From Seriola aureovittata (lineage: Eukaryota > Chordata > Actinopteri > Carangiformes > Carangidae): DNA of 64,000 bases. The position numbers and the translations under genes were made by a program. The notes under the pieces are model-generated. The model did no database searches, had not been told where the DNA came from, and was given only the letters and a program-made list of their open reading frames with translations. Below, piece by piece: positions 36,239 to 46,857 of this stretch. How positions within the stretch are numbered: the first letter of the stretch is position 1; each line of letters begins with the position of its first letter. The stretch lies in assembly GCF_021018895.1 (NCBI RefSeq), contig NC_079373.1, forward strand, positions 5,960,001 through 6,024,000. The letters are read 5' to 3'.

Positions 36239-36507
36239 TACTCTCCAAGAAGCACCCTCCCTTTGTTTGTTACTTTCACTTTTTCCGTCTGAATTGATGT
36301 AGCCCCTGAATTTTGTCCAAATATAGAGAATCTTCTCGTGCAGAAGGAAGACATTTTTCTAAAACAAGAATTTTGTTTTTACGTCAACCCAGGTGTTGCC
36401 AGGTTCCACTCAGGAGCATCAGCACTCCAAAACAAGCACAGACACATTATTATCAAGTTGTCAGGGCTCGCAAACCATTACTTACTTGCACATCATGTCT
36501 ATATACT

Positions 36508-36728
36508 AAATGGCTTTTCTAGTCTTATCAACCACTCAATGCGCTTTACAATGGAGGCCACATTCACCCATTCACACGAACAGCACTGTTTCCTACAGTA
36601 CTTTTCTACCGTAGACACACATTCACACACTGATGATGCGTACATGGGGTTCAGTATCTCGCCCAAGGACTGGAGTAACCGGGAATCGAACCACAAGCTG
36701 ATTAGTGGACGACCGGCTCTACTGAACA
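36508..36728 (-). mobile_element. tRNA-derived SINE, head partly lost
   Basis: On the minus strand GTAGAGCCGGTCGTCCACT (36704-36722) lies where an A-box region would be, and a good B box GGTTCGATTCC (36692-36682) follows. The body then runs CCAGTCCTTGGGCGAGATAC to AAAGCGCATTGAGTGG near 36530 and a TAAGACTAGAAAAGCCATTT end. This order matches a teleost repeat I remember ('cttttctagtcttatcgaccactcaaagcgctttac'). The start of the tRNA-like head is diverged (CTGTTCAGTAGAG). A ~60-base middle portion of the usual body appears deleted. Confidence 0.65.
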
Positions 36729-38222
36729 GTTTTGCCTTACACATTTTGGAGGAAACATAATTTCTGTATTGATAATGCTCACTAGTACTTTCTCACTTTT
36801 GGAGCAACTCAAAAATGTCTGTTTTGGTCTCCACCTCGCTAATGTCGTCTGTTGTTGGGAACTGGGGATGCAGCATACTGGCTGATTTCTACAGCAAATG
36901 TGCTGTGAAACCAAAACAATGAGCTAAAAAAGCCTAAGAGCTCACTTCACTGACTTATTGTGGTATATTACAACACTTTATGCCACTGTACTGAATCAAA
37001 ATCAGATCCAAACTGACAGGAAGCTCACGACCTTCACCGCATTCTACTATACAGTATCTCAGTGCATGATTTGTACAGTGGTTCACATTTTCCCTCTATT
37101 TTCCATAACTATATGTTTGGAGGTGTTTTGTACGGCACATGTTTATCACAAACTTGATGGTGACATTCAGCAATATTCAATTTCTTGCTCTCAGCTTTTC
37201 TCATATTCCTAAATTCCATGCTTGGCAGACTCACCTCATCCTAATATAAATTTCCTGTATTTATTTGTTTATTTTGGCTTGAAATAATTGCTTCCCATTG
37301 CCAAACCTACTCTCCTCTCTTAGACCAGGCATCCATGTGACAGTCTATTCTCCCATAGGCTTGCACGTGGCCATGATAAATTAGCTTAATGCCGTGCAAA
37401 TATTAATCACATTGTCACCACAGCTGAGCAGGGAAGCAGTTTAGTACTGCAGCCGCCACGCAGCCTCATTTATCAAACCCCGGAGCTCTCCTCCTATGCT
37501 AACCCTCCTGCTCGCTGTCTCCAAAACACAAGCTGTTCCCACCCAGTTTTCTATTGCCAGCTCTGCCTTCAATCGTTTCTTGAGTGACACAGTTTGCTTA
37601 GGTGTAATATTCCTCCCTCCAAACACTATGAGTAGTTTGGAGATCCTCTCTACTCGAGAAATATCTGCAAAGTGAGATTTTATCATTTATACATTTGTAG
37701 TGACCAGGAATATATTTGCCAAATTTCAGATAAGATGCATTTAAAAGTAAGTGGAGGGAGAGGAGATGATGACTTGTTTTTTTTTGGTTGTTTGAACAGA
37801 GGCAGACAGCTTTGACAAATAATGCCTCCAACATCCAGTGAATTTGCACTTCAAATGCTTTTGTCACATGGCTCTTGATTTTGACGTATCTTAATGAAAA
37901 CTATGAAACAGATTGAGATTTTTGTCACAGCATCTGGGAGAAGACTCACATTAAGTATTCCTCACCTGTCCTTGGTGCCAGTGGGTCACACAACTATGCA
38001 GTCATTCTTTTTTGTTATATATGCCCCCAGCTCACCTCACAGTGCCTGTTGAAAGGTAATGCCAACTTGTAAAATATACTCAGATATTCACAAAGTCACC
38101 ACTCACAAATGATGGAGTGTGAATGCGGCGAGAATGATAATGATTATCACCCAGCACCGCTACTTTAAGACGAGCAAATATGAGTGTTTACGCTTGAATG
38201 TAGTACAGACCTTTAAATGCAG
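36729..38222. other. AT-rich DNA, no gene
   Basis: Nothing recognised; open frames are short and unsupported. Confidence 0.5.
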
Positions 38223-38261
38223 ACCTTGGCAAATTACACTGCACCTCAAGCCTCAACCTCG
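38223..38261 (+). other. candidate mini-exon (weak)
   Basis: Thirty-nine bases, open in frame as TLANYTAPQASTS, end at a strong donor (TCG|GTAAGTGCC). The acceptor (CCTTTAAATGCAG) is mediocre. It is a multiple of three and would be in phase with the candidate at 41511-41561. I do not recognise the peptide; chance is likely. Confidence 0.12.
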
Positions 38262-38551
38262 GTAAGTGCCTTTTTTGAATTGGATGTATGGAGAGCGAGC
38301 TGCAGCACATCCTGCAAAAAACAGCCATGTCTCCTCATGTGGGAGAGCAGGGGCCCAGCATGGGGCCATAGCTCACTTGAGGGATATTTAAACTTTCAGA
38401 TAAAAATCATTTAATAAATGTAAAGGGCAGCCTGTCTGATGTTTTCTTGAGCTGCTTTTGCTGAATACAAATACTATATGATGCAAAAGTAGCTGATAAC
38501 AATATTTTATGCAGCTTGTAGTTACATTGCTCATTTCAAATGTGTGGGGGC

Positions 38552-38706
38552 CAGTGTTGGGCTGTAACTCTGTAATGTCATGTCATTCCTTTTTTGCAGT
38601 AACAAGCAATGTAATGGATTACAATTTGAAATTCAGTAATTACATTGCAGTTACTGATCCCAGTAATGCTCTATTACTTTGACAATTTGGGGGTCAACTT
38701 GTTACA
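38552..38706 (+). mobile_element. hAT-like element end (CAGTGTTGGG)
   Basis: Begins with CAGTGTTGGG, a terminal sequence of abundant fish hAT-type elements, followed by the typical alternation of 'taatgtaattacagtaat' words: GTAACAAGCAATGTAATGGA and AGTAATTACATTGCAGTTAC. The right-hand end is not recognisable, so this is a truncated non-autonomous copy. No coding capacity. Confidence 0.65.
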
Positions 38707-41186
38707 GGTAGTTTGATTGAGGCTTGGTGTCAGCAGACAGACTGGTCCAGTGTAGTAGTGTCGTAGTCTAATAGTTGTAGTTGTCTCATATACACATTTT
38801 ATCTTATTAGCCATCTTGTGGAAAGGTTATGTTCAGGAATCAGCAGGTTTTGTTTAGATTCGGAGTAGGTGTGAATCCTCCAACGCTTCTGCAGTCACAG
38901 GTGTTGACATTCAACTGGCTGCTGCTGATGGTCAGTAAACGCCTCCAAACTGTGGGCTGGGCTGCTTGTTAAACCACCACATCTCATTTTCTTTCTGCAT
39001 GTGTTAAACGAGATAAATTGTAAAGTGTGTGTGTGTGTGTTGTTGTAATAGACTGTTAGTTTTAGCTAAGCATACCTGATAAACTAGAGAGAATACAAAA
39101 CAGTATGACTGTTTTAAATTGAGTAAATACAGCTAATACAGGCTCACTCCCTACATTTAGAACAGCAGCTTAAAGACCCCCGCTCTCTCTTTGTCATTCT
39201 CTCTTGGTCTCTGGCTTTTTGTTATATTTTGGCGAGATCCTGGACACCATTTTTTTTTTTTTTTTTTTTGGCAGCATGCGAAGCACGCCTTTGGCTGTTT
39301 CCTTAGCTGGCAAATAATTTTGGATTCACCAACCACAATGTGCTGTAGATTAACCCTCCCTGTTTTCCATATACAGTAGGTGTTGACCCCCTTTGACCTT
39401 GGGGGGTCATTGTAATCACTGGGAACACTTTTCACCTGCTGTTACATTTGTGTTGTTGTAGTTTCAGTGTGAGATTAAATAATTACAGGACATACACTGC
39501 TCTGGGTGTATTCTTACCAAATGCAATAATGTTCGGTACCATGGAACAACACATTGACCTTGTACTGAGGCACATTCATTGATAGTCTCCACAATACATT
39601 GTAGGCCAAGGATTCAACCTATAGCGTCTTTTCCCCTGGGCTCCACTGGATTCCTCCTAATTTTGCTTCATTGTAGGAAATCACTGTTCTAGAACAGGGA
39701 CTTATTCAGTGGCACAGTGGGGAGTGCTTTACCCATTAGTGGGCAGCACAGTGACCTTCAGACAGTCCATCCATTACCCTTTTGTTTCTTGGACTCCTTC
39801 TTCGGGCGCGGAAGTATGTGCCAAAATGAATGAAGCCTTCCAGTTAATGCTCTGGATAGACAAAAATTCTAGCCTCATACAAACTCATTGTATGACACAT
39901 TAGAACAAGTAAACTGCAGAAAGAGTCACGTGCGCAGATGATAATTAAAGATATACTCTGAACCAGCTTGATGGAAGCACACATTTAGTTTTTGAAAATC
40001 GAGTTCAAACATGAATATGCTGGCAATGACACTCATAGTAACTAAGACTTCTTTTAGATGTACAATTCTATATGTGTTTTAACAGCTTGTATTGGCAGTG
40101 GATATGACCTTTTCTCCATGAGTCATGTTTATGTACTGTGACACAAAGTTGTAACCAGAACACATTTTTACACTTTTATTGCAGTTCATTATGTGATTCA
40201 GTCATAACTCTGTCATCTACTCTAAGTGTGCTTGTCTTTGAGCCATGGAAACAGTTTCATGTACATTTTTAATGAAATAAAGTCTCAGCGAGCCGAAGGA
40301 GTTACATGACAGAAACACCTTTTTGACATTTTCACTTTCGTGCGGATTTCCTGGCTTGAGGAACGACACAAAGAGGGCAAAGAGAGTAAATTGTACAAAG
40401 GTGGCTGCTGTATCAAATGAAAAATAAGAGAATTACATATTTATTGTAAATATTTTTTTTTTTTTTTAATTGATAGTAATTGTACTTCTGTTCACAAAAG
40501 TGGTAACAAGGAGCCAAACAACAGACTCACCTACAGTGCCTTAGAAAGATTCAAGAATAGTGAAAAGGAAATCTGTGGTGCTAGAGTTGTGTTTTATTTG
40601 GCACTATAACAGGGACTGGCTTTAAACCAGTTAAACAGGCATGTAACAACTCACAGATTACTTAACATTTACTGTTTAACTTGTATTATCAGTTGCTGTT
40701 TTTTGTGTGACTGGATTGTCCAGGTGAATAATTCAGATTTCTTACAAAAGTAGGTATTTGTCATATTGAAATTAACTTGTGCCTGATTTCAATAAGGGCA
40801 TGTTTTACATTACAGTAGTTAGCTACCCTACCTAACCTGTTACAAACCAACACAGAGGTTACGCTATAGCCAACATTTGCTAGGTGGTTAATCGAACATT
40901 AGCTAACTTATTGGCACTGCATTTCATTTTGAAAGGACCAACGCAAATTATATGTCTCTGTATGACTTGTAAATCAATGCTCTGGGTGTAATATTGACTA
41001 AATTCTTAATTACTATTGGACACCATGTATAACTTATTACTTATTGAGTCACTTCTTGATTTTATGAGGCCTTCATAAAATCCCAAATTAGGTGTTAAAA
41101 TGCCACTCCTTCCACTTTAAGTGGGCTCACTTTGAATTCTGTATTGTACGCAGGCATATGACACATTCCAGTAAAAAAATAAAAAA
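38707..41186. other. AT-rich DNA with T runs, no gene
   Basis: Holds a 20-T run at 39250-39269, a 15-T run at 40453-40467 and a short GT run near 39027-39042. At 40815-40910 there are several TTAGCTA-type words of repeat character but no definable element. Confidence 0.45.
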
Positions 41187-41223
41187 GTGTGTGTATGTGT
41201 GTGTGTATATATATATATATATA
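41187..41223. repeat. compound (GT)n(AT)n microsatellite
   Basis: GTGTGTGTATGTGTGTGTGT passes into an uninterrupted AT run. Confidence 0.95.
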
Positions 41224-41510
41224 AGCTGTTGGTACCATTAAATCAGGACATTAAAAAAATGGCATAATGGAATAGATGTGGAAGTAAAACATATGTTGTG
41301 ACCTTTTTTGTTGTTGTTGTTGTGACCAGGGAACCAACTAACCTAGTCAATCCAGTAAAACTTATCATTCTGTTTTGATTTCACCTTAAATATACTTCAC
41401 CCCTGCAGTGGAGATGCATTTGATAGAGAGGTAGGGTAAAAGATGTTTAAGATTGGGATGATTCTGCTGTGAACTGTGTAAATTAATATGAGACTGATTT
41501 TTATTTACAG

Positions 41511-41561
41511 GTCACTCTGAAGTTATCACATGGGCTTGAAACTGCCAGAAGTTCAGAAGTG
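41511..41561 (+). other. candidate mini-exon with consensus splice sites
   Basis: A 51-base segment has an acceptor (GATTTTTATTTACAG, ending at 41510) and a near-ideal donor (GTG|GTAAGTATT, at 41562). Exactly one frame is open across it, giving 17 codons, VTLKLSHGLETARSSEV; the other two contain TGA. The length is a multiple of three, so it could be a cassette mini-exon that keeps frame. I do not recognise the peptide. Non-coding RNA exon and chance remain open; RNA-seq junctions would decide. Among the very short candidates it has the best splice sites. Confidence 0.25.
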
Positions 41562-42175
41562 GTAAGTATTTACTTTCATGTGTTACAAAATGTTTAGCAG
41601 TCAAGTTAGTGGTACACACTACATGTAGCTCTTATGACTTGTGTCTTTGGTTGGCTTGAACTTTTGAATAATGCAAGGTGGCACTGCTGCGGAAAAGGTT
41701 TACTATTATTTAACACTCCCGGCTTTCCAGGCAAGTTTTTAACATGTAGTGACATACTGCTTTTCTCCTTTTATCTCTGTAAATAAATAGTAGGTTTCAG
41801 TCTTACAGTAATATGTCTTTATTATGAGCCAGTCCAGTGCATTTAAGTGTATTGGCCTCTTAAAGGGTTTCCTAAGTTGAGTCTCTTTGAGGGCATGTTT
41901 GTCTATTTAAGAAGCTTGTTAAGGAAGTCCCATAATGTTTTGTGAAGTGTGTGTATCTTGCTTTCTTCTCTGTGCTAATCCAATCTGAATATCTTACCTT
42001 GAATAATATAACGCTGGTGGGAAACAGTCAAAATATAGCTCCTCTGCCCTTCTGTATTAGATAACCCCTTCAGTCTTTACAGTTATGCATAATTCCAATA
42101 ACTTTTTAACTTTAGATATTAACAGCTATTGAGTTTACAAATTTCTTTTACCTGGATATTTCACATGGACAATAA
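41562..42175. other. AT-rich DNA, no gene
   Basis: Nothing recognised. Confidence 0.5.
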
Positions 42176-42391
42176 AAAGAGCACCCAGGGAGTGCAGACC
42201 TCCGCCAAGGCCAATGTCAAACAGATTTTACCAGACTATAGAGAAAAAAATTGAAATTCGCATTAAATTAGCAGAATATTTCTGAAAATGGAATGGGTCC
42301 TTCCCTGGCCCACGTCTCATTCCTCCACCAAGTTTGGTGCAAATCCATTCAGTAGCCTACTTTTTGCATAATCCTGCTGACAAACAAACAA
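42176..42391. mobile_element. dispersed repeat with CAGACCTCCGCCAAGGCC end
   Basis: Starts AGTGCAGACCTCCGCCAAGG and closes with CCACCAAGTTTGGTGCAAAT, TTTTTGCATAATCCTGCTGA and CAAACAAACAA. These words, in this order, belong to a dispersed repeat I remember from fishes and other animals ('tccaccaagtttcatggaaatcggttcagtagtttttgcgtaatcctgctgac'). It encodes nothing here. Class not assigned. Confidence 0.7.
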
Positions 42392-42620
42392 TGCCCTATC
42401 TTTCAATGTTTAGGAAAGTGATAAAAAATTCATAGATATATGCACCAAAAAACATATATACACGAATCTGCCACAACTTTGAAACCAATAAAAGTTTGAC
42501 TCACAGATAATTCACACTCTAAAACTGTATAAAACTAGCATCTTTATTTAATACTGGGATATTGTCATAGCTCTCATATTAATCATAATATTCATTAATA
42601 AGATGAAGTGATATACAGAT

Positions 42621-42774
42621 GGGTGACAAATTAAAGGAAAAACCAGAAAAATGAATGGAGAAAAATGCCCCCATCCTCAGGGCAGGAGGGGTCACTGAGC
42701 GGTTTGATGAGTATGAAAATGATGTGAATCATATACTGTGGCCTTCACAGTCACCAGATCTCAACCCAATTCAT
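42621..42774 (+). mobile_element. internally deleted Tc1-like element, copy 1
   Basis: Opens with the subterminal word GGGTGACAAATTAAAGGAAA of a fish Tc1-like family. About 45 bases later it passes directly into the 3' part of the transposase region: GGTCACTGAGCGGTTTGATG, GAATCATATACTGTGGCC, CAGTCACCAGATCTCAACCC. One frame reads RFDEYENDVNHILWPSQSPD followed by LNPI, the 'SPDLNP' motif that carries a catalytic aspartate. The DNA-binding domain and most of the catalytic core are missing. The sequence then stops abruptly at a TTCA microsatellite and LINE tail. Confidence 0.75.
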
Positions 42775-42806
42775 TCATTCATTCATTCATTCATTCATTC
42801 ATTCAA
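42770..42806. repeat. (TTCA)9 microsatellite
   Basis: Nine TTCA units; interpreted as the expanded tail of the adjacent minus-strand retroelement. Confidence 0.95.
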
Positions 42807-42900
42807 CCTTTATTTATATCTCGAAGAATCTTTGAGGGCATGCCCTCATTTTCAATGATGTGGAAGTACACAATAAAAACACAAAAACAATAAGAACATG
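42770..42900 (-). mobile_element. LINE-type 3' terminus with (TGAA)n tail, minus strand
   Basis: Read on the minus strand: CATTGAAAATGAGGGCATGC, CCTCAAAGATTCTTCGAGAT, ATAAATAAAGGTTGAATGAA and then about nine TGAA units (42770-42806). This is the same type of ending as at 35.9-35.97 kb but in the opposite orientation. It abuts the broken end of the Tc1 fragment, implying insertion into that older element. No coding region remains. Confidence 0.6.
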
Positions 42901-43121
42901 AACAAACTGCAGCAGAACACAGTTAAAAACAGTTACATTCAAGAGCGTAGAGTAGTTTGGGATCATTGTTTTAAATTGGCCGTTGTCAGAAAAATATTTC
43001 TTCAGAGTGAAGGGGAACGACATAATGTCCTCTGGGAATGTTCCGGATTAAAACCTAGCACGTCATGTGCACATACATGCATATTAGACTGCTACACACC
43101 AAACATGTCCTAATGTACTGT

Positions 43122-43142
43122 ACACACACACACACACACACC
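43122..43142. repeat. (CA)10 microsatellite
   Basis: Perfect CA run. Confidence 0.95.
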
Positions 43143-44326
43143 ATAACAAATGACATTTTCCTAAAAACCTGCAATCTCATCTTGAAAAGCAGGGCTATAT
43201 AATGTAATTCTGTCTTGAAGGTGCTGAAAGATTAAAGTGTTATAAAAAATATATATGAAGAAAAACAGATAAATATGATCCAAGCTGTGCCCAAAGACGA
43301 TTACAGGTATTAAATCAAATTACCTTGAAGATAAATGACTTAATCTTCTTACATTTGCTTTGTCATTAGGTTTTGTTTTTGCACCACTCACAGAGAAGGG
43401 AATTGCTTACGCATATTGTCCAACTTGCGCTGATTAATCGCTACTCTCATCCCAGCATGGAAAATCTCGATAGGTTTCTTTTCGCAACAGGTAGGAACAT
43501 ACACGCTGACGTACACAATAAACAAACATGACAGACTGCAGCTTCCCGCATCTGCCTGTCCTTTGCATGTCTGTGTGGTGAGATTCATTAATTGGTTTGG
43601 AGCTGGAGAGATAAATGGCTTAGATTAGGCTCCCTCTCACCACTTCACCTCTCCCTTGTGTTTCACCCTCGCTCTCCCCACCTCTATTACTGAACTTTCC
43701 ACAAGCAAATTGAGTCAGGCCCTCTTAATTAGATTGTTTCTCACTGCATTTCTAATATGTGACTAATTAGAGGGAGACAAAAAGAAGGGGAGATTACCCA
43801 GCCTTGCACCAGACGTGAATGTGAGGATTTATTAAAGAGACAGTCAGTGGGTCAGTCAGCAGTTACTGAATTCAGATTTAGAGGGAGGAAGAGTGTCTGC
43901 CAGGCCTTGCTCATCTACATGGGCAGGCATGTTTTATTCTTTATGAGAAAACAATAGCACACAAGGGCATTGTCATGTGATCTAAAAATAATTGCATCAT
44001 GTCAAATAGGTAGAATTTAGAGTGGAAAAAGAGGACTAACCTAAGCCTTTGTTCTTATCATTCTTATGTGTTTCCATAGGTCCATAGTCTAGGGGCCCTT
44101 AAAGCAGACTGAGGCAAATGTTTGGGTACACTGTGATCTAAAGACCAGAGGGATTCAATACAAAGCTTTTTGTAAGTTTTGTTGTACAATTTACTGTGGA
44201 GTTACTGCAGTGTAGCTCAACAGAGAAAATTCCTCACAGATAATACAGTTGGCACCAATCCTCCAGGGTCATAAACAAATGATATTTGCACTGAATAGAA
44301 AAAAAACCCACAAAAAAGTAAAGTAA

Positions 44327-44378
44327 GTGTGTGTGTGTGTGTGTGTATGTAAGTGTGTGTGTGTGTGTGTATATGTGT
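44327..44378. repeat. interrupted (GT)n microsatellite
   Basis: Two GT runs separated by ATGTAA. Confidence 0.95.
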
Positions 44379-44565
44379 AAAGACTGTGTTTGTCTGATTC
44401 TAGTTCAGTAAAGGAGTCAATGGTTCACTCTTTTTAAGAACAGAATAGTTTAATATTTGACAAAATATTTGGATATTTAATGGAAGTTTTTAGCAGTAAA
44501 CATAACTGTCATAATTTAAGTCATGCTATACAACTAGTAAAAATGAATATTCATTTATATACAAA

Positions 44566-44585
44566 CATACATACATACATACATA
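44566..44585. repeat. (CATA)5 microsatellite
   Basis: Five perfect CATA units. Confidence 0.9.
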
Positions 44586-46149
44586 AATAATGTTTGGATA
44601 CTAAGATATTAATACCAATTCTTTCTTCTTCTGAAATTTAAATTATTGATATTGTTTATTATGAGAAATTATTATGAAATTAAATCATTATCTAACCAAA
44701 TAAAATAGACATTAAAGAGAATGTATAAGTACGTTCTTGCCATTACTCAATTCTGTAACAGTAAAAAAGTAAAAGGACTGATGCATGTTTTGTTGTTTCG
44801 TACTGTATATCCAAACATTGTATGTACTGTAATAGACCAGATATACCATGTTTAAATATTTTTATATTTTCTGTGATTCTGTTAAATTGGTCCGAGTAAC
44901 TCCTATTCCCCATTTCAAGCCCAAGCAATGGGAAATACATCATTTCTAATCTATAATGAATGAAATATTTTAGGACCAATAAATATTTAGGATACTAACC
45001 GCAAATTTCACTCCCAATATTTAGGCTGAATCAGTAAAAATGTTGTGTGTCATTCCCATGTTAAAACATGAAGTCAAAGAGATCCCTGACCGACCAATTA
45101 GTATCCATCTCTATGCTCATCAAGGCCAATTAATTATGGAGGCTGGAACGAAAAACAACGATACACAGTGGGCCCTCTGGAGCACCAAGTAACGCTGCCC
45201 CGACGCACTTAGCACCCTAATGATAGCTGGTGGTGATGGGGTGAAGGCAGGGTCAGTCAAGGTGAGGGCTCGTTAAGCTTGGGGTTTTGGGCGGACCGAC
45301 ATCCTGCTGATTCAGAGGCTCACCCAAGATAATCAGCACCATCAGAGCTCTATCTTTGCAAGGCTATAAGGGTTTTCAGAAACAGGGGGGAAATCAATAC
45401 AACCTCACGGTAAGCAGCACAGACAACACATGCTAATGATTTTTACAACTACTGCTGTACCTGTTTCAAACCTACTATAAATGTTGCTATACTTAACTGC
45501 AAGGATCCCTATGGATGCAGAATGTAAAGCAGAAAATCTTACCTTTGGCTTAATTTTCCACACTAGAAGCCTGCTATAGGCCAGAAGTGCTAATTGTTTT
45601 CAGAGATTTAAGTCATGGATCAGTGAGCTCTAAATTACTGTAAAAGTGTCATACAGTACATAGTATATCATCGAATGATCTACTGTATAGGCTTCTAGAT
45701 AGAATGTATTCTTCATTATGCTACCAAATATTTTCTCATTAAAACAAGTGGAGGATTAAAGGTGTGTAGGGTCCAAATTAGAACAATATATATTTAGCCA
45801 CTACATTAATAATAAGGGTTCTGTACCGTTTGTTGTTTCAGAAAATAATTGAATAATATTGATTGATCATTTCTGTCCCATTCCAGTCTACACTGTTCAA
45901 AAAAATCCCTAAAATGCTGAGTGAGATGAATGAACATCACAATCAAAGAGATCAAACGATGTTTTTTCCCCCAAACAAAAGGTAACAAAGCTGTCTCTGT
46001 TTGTCTTGTAAAAACTGAGAAGGCTCTATCCAGTTTTATTCTTATACATGCAATTTTAATTCTCTTAGTCTTTAAAACAGGGAGGCAGCAGTGTATAGTT
46101 TTTGACATATTTTGCTTGTCAAATTAGCAGGTGATGAATTGATTGTAAT

Positions 46150-46290
46150 TAACGGATCCCTAAAAACATTTCCTGGTCTCCATTAAGCACCAAACATTTG
46201 AAACATTTAACAGTAACCAAAATCTTTCCCTGACCTTAACCGATTTGCTTTTTGTTGCCTTAACCTTTTGTCAGTTTGTCAATTGTACAC
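46150..46290 (-). repeat. dispersed repeat with GGTTAAGG core, copy 3
   Basis: On the minus strand: GGCAACAAAAAGCAAATCGG, TTAAGGTCAGGGAAAGATTT and TGGTTACTGTTAAATG, the arrangement of the family noted at 14.35 and 15.71 kb. Boundaries approximate. Confidence 0.4.
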
Positions 46291-46636
46291 GTACAGTGCT
46301 CAAGTCTAACAGCAAGGGTAAGCAGCGTCTAGTCGGCTGAGTAAGAGAAGAAGAAGAGTTGGACTAATCACAGCGCTGGGTTCAGTCTCCAAATTGTATT
46401 GAGTTATTTTGTCTTTTGTCGCTGATTGTTAAACGTGAGTTTTCGTAGTACCAGCATATATAAGTTATCTAGAATATTACCACTTAGTGTGTGTGCACGC
46501 GTGTGCGTGTGCGTGCTCATGCCATTTAAAGTAATTGTGATAGATGAGGACACTGACAGGGACAAACTGACAGTGTTTTACATCACAATTTAAGTTCCTG
46601 TGCCTGAAAATGAAAACATGTTTCAAATGACAAAAT

Positions 46637-46857
46637 AACATCCTTTTTTATTTTTTTGGGGGCTTTTGTGCCTTTATTGGACAGGATAGTAGAGAGAGAC
46701 AGGAAATGGGGAGGCATAGAGGGAGAATGACATGAAGCAAGGGTCGTCCGATGCAGGACTCGAACCGGGGCGAACTGCAGCGAGGACTGTAGCTTCTACA
46801 CATGGGGCGCCTGCTTAGACCACTACGCCACACGACGCCCCAACATCCTTTTTTATT
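46637..46857. repeat. 16-bp target-site duplication pair around the SINE
   Basis: AACATCCTTTTTTATT occurs at 46637-46652 and again at 46842-46857 without a difference, directly flanking the SINE. The T-rich strand is what a LINE endonuclease target would give. Confidence 0.9.
46653..46841 (-). mobile_element. complete tRNA-derived SINE
   Basis: On the minus strand the element starts GGGGCGTCGTG and has an A box TGGCGTAGTGGTCTAAGC (46830-46813) and a B box GGTTCGAGTCC (46766-46756). These are correctly ordered and spaced for an internal RNA polymerase III promoter. The body (CATGTCATTCTCCCTC, TTCCTGTCTCTCTCTAC) ends AATAAAGGCACAAAAGCCCC plus an A-rich tail. It is flanked by a perfect 16-base target duplication, AACATCCTTTTTTATT, at 46637-46652 and 46842-46857. 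The intact promoter boxes and undecayed duplication mark it as a comparatively young insertion. Confidence 0.9.

Larger units (their letters stand above)
43143..46140. other. no gene; two balanced-composition patches
   Basis: Holds microsatellites at 44.3 and 44.57 kb. The parts 43540-43900 and 45060-45340 are less AT-rich, lack repeats, and carry several TAATTA/CTAATTAG homeodomain-type words. They are weak candidates for conserved non-coding elements. A 30-base segment at 45380-45409 lies between GGTTTTCAG and GTAAGC but is too short to support. Confidence 0.4.

Noticed and set aside
45380..45409. A 30-base open segment between GGTTTTCAG and GTAAGC
   Set aside because: Too short to support; the acceptor has a weak pyrimidine tract and ten codons are easily open by chance.
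46756..46830. A functional tRNA gene on the minus strand
   Set aside because: A and B boxes are present but the cloverleaf arms do not pair properly, and the sequence continues into a SINE body with a target duplication.
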